Shown here one piece after another: positions 59,471 through 64,000 of a DNA stretch of 64,000 nt; the stretch's first letter is position 1, and the number at the start of each line of letters is the position of its first letter. A program made the position numbers and the translations under genes. The notes under the pieces were generated by a model. That model had not been told where the DNA came from and searched no databases. It was given only the letters and a program-made list of their open reading frames with translations. Source of the DNA: Multifurca ochricompacta (Eukaryota; Basidiomycota; Agaricomycetes; Russulales; Russulaceae); the NCBI GenBank assembly GCA_022496185.1, contig WTXG01000001.1, forward strand, positions 1,860,001-1,924,000, given 5' to 3'.

Positions 59471-60334
59471 TTACTGTCGGCGTGATTGCAATCTATCCTC
59501 CCGAAGCGAACCATCGCGCAAAGAATCGTCAACATCGTCTCGGGGTTGTTGACGAGCACCGGCTGTGAGTAACGACCCGATCGCCATGGCATCCCTTGAG
59601 CGTGGAGACCGATCAAGGGAATCACTACGGGAGGAATATGGGGACGGTGGCCCAGGTGGGGGGGAAGAGGTATAGGAGCTCGGAATGGAGCGGTAGGTGG
59701 ACGACGGAGACTCTGAAGTCCGAATGCGTTTATGCGAGTGCGAGTGTGAGTGTGAATGTGAATGTGAACGGGCATGAGTGGAAGGTTGGGTTGGTGTGTC
59801 ATTGGACTTGTATGGCAAATGGGAAGTCGGTCCAGCAGGTGGACTCGAGGACTGATAAGCGCCGTTTTGCTGCGACGATCCTGTAGGATTTGATACCGAA
59901 GGATAGGGTGCTTCTTGCATTTGCCTTGAGGATATTTGGTAATACTCGAGCATGGAACGATGAAGGGAGGCCACTGAGGCTATCCTCTTAAAAGAAAAGA
60001 AAAGGTTAGCTTGGAAGCGATGGGAGGGTATAAAAGTTGATACCTGGTCCTCGGCGCTCTTGGCGTTTAACATGGCCATTAACATTTCGCGGTCACCGTC
60101 ACCACGCAAGCGATAGGCTCCGAGAATTTCGCGGAGGCTTGGCGGAGGTGGCTAGAAAAAGGATAAGAATGTGAGGGAGAAAGGAAGGAAGGATAGAGAG
60201 TGGATAGATAGATACCTGGTCAAGTACTTGCCATGTCGAGGCGAGAAGAGATTTTGAGGTATGAGGTGGAAGATGATCTGTAACTGCGTGAGAATGGGAT
60301 CTGAAGGATGAGCAGTGGAAGCGATAGAAGTCAT
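59471..60334 (-). CDS. Small protein of unknown function with His/Ser repeat
   Basis: Exons: 60216..60334, 60044..60151, 59471..59986. It starts MTSIASTAHPSDPILTQLQI, then IFHLIPQNLFSPRHGKYLT, PPPSLREILGAYRLRGDGDR and EMLMAMLNAKSAEDQRIASV, which look like two or three conserved helices. The rest is Ser/Pro-rich and contains a SHSHSHSHSHSH run coded by a hexamer array at 59742-59772. The exon 1/2 join needs one extra base at G2 60150-60151. I do not recognise the family. Open frame, introns and codon pattern support a real gene. Confidence 0.6.
59742..59772. repeat. Hexanucleotide array coding Ser-His repeats
   Basis: Tandem gagtgt/gaatgt hexamers on the plus strand encode alternating Ser-His on the minus strand within the gene at 59471-60334. 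Confidence 0.85.
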
Positions 60335-61029
60335 GGAAGGAAGAGGAGAGGGAGAATGGGAGTAAAGTGATAGGAGAGAGAGAGAGAGAAAGAAAGAAAG
60401 AAAGATGGGTGATGGGGTGAGTAGCCAAGGTCAGGGCAAAAGGCCAGGTGAGTTCGTCTTTTGAGCAAAGCCAAGCAAGGAATTCTATCTTCGCCTTCGC
60501 CCACATCCATACCAGGGGTAAATTTAGAAATGCCAAGCCAATGTGCTATTTTTTATCTTATTTTTATTTTTATTTTTGAATGAATGAAGTGACAACAGGG
60601 CCGAGGGGAAAGAATCCGAAGGGTTTTTTTAGTTTTAATGTTGGCCAGCTTTTCATGATACATTTTAAATAGTAGCAGAGATAGAGAGTAGTGAGCAGAG
60701 GCAGAGAAGTGAAGTGAGTGAGTGAGAGAAAGGGAAGGGCAAAGGGGGTTGTTGGTTGTTGTGTTGTGTTATAATTAAATTGGATTGGATTGGATTTGGA
60801 TTGGATTATTGATATTGATGATGCACGTGCTATTTTTATCAATTCGTCTTGGCATTCATGGGATATTCTTATTCATATTTATTTATTTATGTTTCTATTT
60901 ATAATTATTATATTATATTATATTATGTTATGGTTATGGTTACATTGACAACAACAACTCACAACACAACCGAGATCCGTGGTCCTACTAACCATCCAGT
61001 CCAGTCATCACTCTGGAGAAGGGAAAGGG
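60335..61029. other. Intergenic, simple-sequence rich
   Basis: Contains (ga)n/(gaaa)n at 60382-60405, a (tttta)n block at 60550-60580, (ggatt)n at 60780-60805, a CACGTG at 60823-60828 and an AT-rich (tatta)n at 60895-60930. No gene is seen. Confidence 0.5.
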
Positions 61030-62080
61030 GAATGACGAAATCAAATTTTGCTGGTGGCGCTGTGCGCGTCGTGCCAGAGAAGAGCTTGTGAGACCTCATC
61101 GAGGTAGCACAGTACGTACCCTTCGATAATAATAATAATCCCTCCCTCTCTTAACCAACCTTCGGTATGCTGCTACGTGAGTGAGCACCGGTGGGTATAT
61201 TGAGGGTGTCTTGGCAGTCCCTGTCGGTGACAAGGGCCTTGTTAGTTACCAGGTACCTTCAGCGGTGCCAAGATATTGGATTTGGCGTGCTTGAGCTATC
61301 ATCTGGTTCTAGTCCATCCCAACCGATGATTGGCCATCACTCGTTCAAACTTACCGCCTCTTACGGTTCGAAACCCAAGCCTGAAGTGAGCATCCAGTAA
61401 CTCATCTTCTCATTCATTCATTTATTCACCTCACATACACCTTGTCTCCTCTCCTCAGGTGGGGTACAGGAGGTGACGCTTCCATAGAAGAGCTCGAGGC
61501 AGCTGGAACTAGAGACTCAAAGTGGCTGATTGATCGCGCGAATGCCTTCTTGCAGGCAGGTGCGTATGTGCGTTAAAACTCCCGACTGGTGATCTGGGGG
61601 CGTTAGATATGGGCTTGTCCAGATGATCATGATCGAAAGTGAGGGGATCACAGAGAATGTGAGCTCATGGCGTACGGATGTGATTTCGGCCATTAATTGA
61701 ATACTGCGCTTCCTAGTGACAAAGTCATGTAAGCTTTATACATCCTGTTCGCCCCTGTCTAAGAGAGCGCTCAATACCTTACCCGCTGTCATGACAGGTT
61801 TGAAGCCGCTGATCCGGGAGGTACGTCCAAAGCGCATTGTTGATACGGAATCCCTGGCTTGGCGCATGTTGATGACCTTTCTGAACCAGTCTTTGCGTAT
61901 CACATCCAGAACCAGGGTACACACACACACAAATCGATAGCCAGATCGTGCAGCTCGCCTGTCTACGCCGAGGTATTTGGGGTACAGGGTCAACTATTGG
62001 ACGAATTGTTACGTTCCATAAATCGTTGTTGATAAACATTCGGTTCGGAGCTCCTGACGAATCGTGATTTTGCCTCTCTG
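61030..62080 (+). pseudogene. Damaged ComA-like (phosphosulfolactate synthase family) gene
   Basis: Pieces match the ComA family in the expected order: FAGGAVRVVPEKSL and DLIEVAQ (61045-61112), STGGYIEGVLAVP (61180-61220), CQDIGFGVLELSSG (61268-61310), SKPKPEVSIQ (61370-61399), GDASIEELEAAGTRDSKWLI (61470-61540), AYMIMIESEGITENVSSWRT (near 61620-61675), MFEAADPE (61796-61820) and SQIVQLACLRRGIWGTGST (61938-62000). The N-terminal part is missing and an in-frame TGA at 61089-61091 sits where Arg is expected. Several pieces are in different frames, and not every change is explained by introns. In archaea ComA makes phosphosulfolactate for coenzyme M; the fungal role is unknown. Degraded or heavily mis-sequenced: I cannot tell. 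Confidence 0.55.
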
Positions 62081-62689
62081 AGGTGAAGTAAGGGCGGAGT
62101 TGCCATTTCCGTGTACAGTGGTGTAATGTAATCACTCACTATCGTATTCATTGCCTGTCGTAATGCTTCGCTCCTCCCCTCATCTACTTATCAGATTCCA
62201 AAATAGCACTGCGTTGATTCTTGTCAACCATCAATCGTTAACAACTTATTGTCTGGCGTTCGAGGGTATCAGTGACCGTGCAAGCGCATTTCCTGGTTTG
62301 AGTTCACCCCTTGATGCTGCAGAAGGCGTAGCCGGAATGCCAGCGGCTGGGATATATTCACCACCGGGGCGTAGCGCATCTCCCTGACCCCGTCACTTGG
62401 CGGTCCACAGGGATCCGTTGACCCTCATCAGCGTGAACGATTAGGAGGGCTCATATTTAGAACCACTCCTTGGCATCCATTGTATGCTGCTGAGCTGTTT
62501 CAAGGAATGACCCCGAAAGGCCACCCGTGGGTACAGGTGGACGGCTTGAGCTGCTGCCTGACGTCGCCCCCCGTCTCAGAACATGTGCCCGTTGATGCGC
62601 CAACAGCGACTCGTTAAAGGATCTGGCCCAAATCACCTCGAGCTCACACTGTGATCATGAGAAGGGTCGTTACATGCCAGGCATCATTG
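62081..62689. other. No recognised gene
   Basis: A short plus-strand frame at 62190-62386 shows Ala/Pro/Gly-rich sequence without a recognisable domain. Otherwise only the 3' side of the chitinase remains. Confidence 0.4.
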
Positions 62690-64000
62690 CGTTGCACTGT
62701 CAGTGTCCAGGTTCGTCGTACCCACCAAAGGATACCCGAAAACCACCCGGGTATTTTCGAACATCCTGGAAGGGAAGTGGCGAGCATGCAGGAAATGTGA
62801 ACTTGGCACCACGTGCAGTAACCAATGCATCCTTAATACCGAGACCATCATAATGGCCTTTCACTTATGAGACTAACATGAGAAAGAAACTGTCGCCAAG
62901 AAATGCCGTTAAGCGTTGAGATGAGTTGGTATCCGCCCCTGGTAGTACTCAGGAGCAATAAACTTTCTTGTTGGGGCTAAGAGTTCTTGCCCAGTTATCC
63001 CTGCAGCAGCGGCGTTGCACAGGTCAGGCAGCCGATAGGCGGAACACGTATTTGCATCTCGGTGTTCACCAAAGACCGATATTCCAATCCTGGAAGCGGA
63101 AAATCAGTGGACACCCACCTAGATTCAGAAAATACTGACCGAAACCGTATTGAAACTTTGTAGTCCACACGGGTTATTGTTATTGTTTGAATATCGGACC
63201 GGGAGACAGCATGGGAATTAGAAATCGGTACAGTGGGGAAGGGGAAGAGATTGATGGGTCGCATAGCACTGTACGTAAACTGCGTCAAAATTGACCGTGT
63301 TCGAAACGGAGCCCGGAGAGGCATCTGGGTGTACGGATTGCGAGACTGCTGAAATATAGTAGCTGCATGACACCGACACTCAGTCGACCTAATTACCAGG
63401 TCTGGAACCTCACGGTTTACTAAACACCCCTTGCGTGGGCGCGAGGCTGATTCATGAAAGCAGCATGCCCGGTGCCTGAACCGCCCTCGATATCAAAGGT
63501 CGACCCTGCAAGGATGGGGCTGATATGAAACCACCGCGTACCCCGAGAATCACGCACTCGTCAATGGCAGACCCAAAGGGTCCTGTCGTACTGTTCCCAC
63601 CAAGAAACAAGTTCCATATGATATCCGCAAAGGTCTGCGCTTGGCTGTAATTGCTGAGCCCTACGCCGCCACCAGCCCCACCAAGACTGAGCATCACAAT
63701 CTGACCCTTCGATTAGCAAACCAGAATTTTTGAAGCGAGAGCCGCGAGATTCGGCAGTGCCGTCCCTGGAAAAGGGACATTGGCGATGGGGTTGCAAACC
63801 TGCGGTGTTATCAGACAAGGCCGGCATTCAGTTAAAGAAAGAGCTCTTACGTTCGTCAGTTTCAGGGACGGGAGCCCCCCTGTGCTGAAGAACGTATTTA
63901 CGAAGGTGATTGAGATGACGTCAATATTATTACCCTGAGCAATCTCCGAGCTCGATGACCAGACTATGTACGGTCGGCATAGGACTGACTTGGCAATAAA
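62690..64000 (-). CDS. GH18 chitinase (class III-like), 5' end beyond the window, many indels
   Basis: It hydrolyses chitin and is normally secreted. From the right edge: AQGNNIDVISITFVNTFFST, GLPSLKLTN, NPIANVPFPGTALP, KGQIVMLSLGGAGGGVGLSN, TFADIIWNLFLGG, GPFGSAIDE, then across an intron VDL-DIEGGSGTGHAAFMNQ (the DxxDxDxE catalytic motif), YYISAVSQSVHPDASPGSV, NFDAVYVQ, NNNPCGLQSFNT, DNWARTLSPNKKVY and YDGLGIKDALVTARGAKFTF. A C-terminal YPGGFRVSFGGYDEPGH resembles a CBM5/12-like tail. At least four joins need an indel (for example an extra T at about 63490 inside the catalytic motif). This may be a pseudogene or a poorly called gene. Confidence 0.7.

Noticed and set aside
62151..62387. Small plus-strand frame with Ala/Gly/Pro-rich sequence
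   Set aside because: No domain, no neighbouring exon, and it lies in a damaged region between two broken genes.
63500..63560. GH18 catalytic motif seemingly mutated to DECVILGVRGG
   Set aside because: Those bases are better read as an intron starting GTGCGT and ending TTGCAG; the true motif lies in the next exon.

Overview
The window is nuclear DNA of a filamentous basidiomycete fungus. Genes are dense and carry many short introns, mostly 45-70 nt with GT..AG ends and a few with GC..AG. The gene families point to Agaricomycetes: an HxRRGD-type fucosyltransferase-like protein, Ser/Thr-rich single-pass membrane proteins, a CS+SGS Sgt1 and a GH18 chitinase. A Rhizoctonia/Thanatephorus-like member of the Ceratobasidiaceae is my best guess (inference). 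I saw no bacterial, viral, CRISPR, rRNA, tRNA or IS-like features.

Layout, left to right. 1-571: start of an Ime2/MAK-type kinase running off the left edge. 2052-3466: PRPP synthetase. 3467-6527: a long stretch with no recognisable gene. 6528-9068: DCP2. 9311-12588: INCENP. 12843-15870: REC8 cohesin, divergent from INCENP. 16183-17140: IPP isomerase. 17404-19641: fucosyltransferase-like membrane protein. 20098-21631: orphan basidiomycete protein. 22061-22802: MPC1. 22844-26258: DNA ligase I. 27117-28700: PPZ-type phosphatase. 29123-29904: ribosomal protein S11/uS17. 30237-32281: Ser-rich membrane protein. 32780-35273: GT31-like galactosyltransferase. 35537-36950: GST-like protein. 37169-37960: SGT1. 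38071-38387: mitochondrial bL36. 38536-40036: SLC35-like transporter. 40268-41448: isochorismatase-like hydrolase. 41689-43720: Ser/Thr-rich membrane protein. 44435-45526: Rab4-like GTPase. 45697-47222: D-serine dehydratase. 47475-48771: HSL-type esterase. 49277-51568: RBM39-like splicing factor. 52056-53430: PEX16. 53759-55493: coiled-coil protein of unknown role. 55696-56479: TMEM97/EXPERA protein. 56529-59010: CorA-like metal transporter. 59471-60334: unknown protein. 61030-62080: damaged ComA-like (phosphosulfolactate synthase family) gene. 62690-64000: GH18 chitinase cut by the right edge.

Most genes are unlinked housekeeping functions, so this is ordinary euchromatin rather than a cluster. 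The one functional pairing is REC8 and INCENP (chromosome segregation), which share a 254-bp divergent promoter.

The most striking global signal is a set of about 25 single-base frame breaks in about 15 genes, many of them normally essential. Nearly all sit in homopolymer runs and nearly all look like one missing base, while about ten neighbouring genes are perfectly intact. I read this mainly as homopolymer under-calling in the assembly. Exon coordinates were placed by eye from conserved protein motifs and splice consensus.
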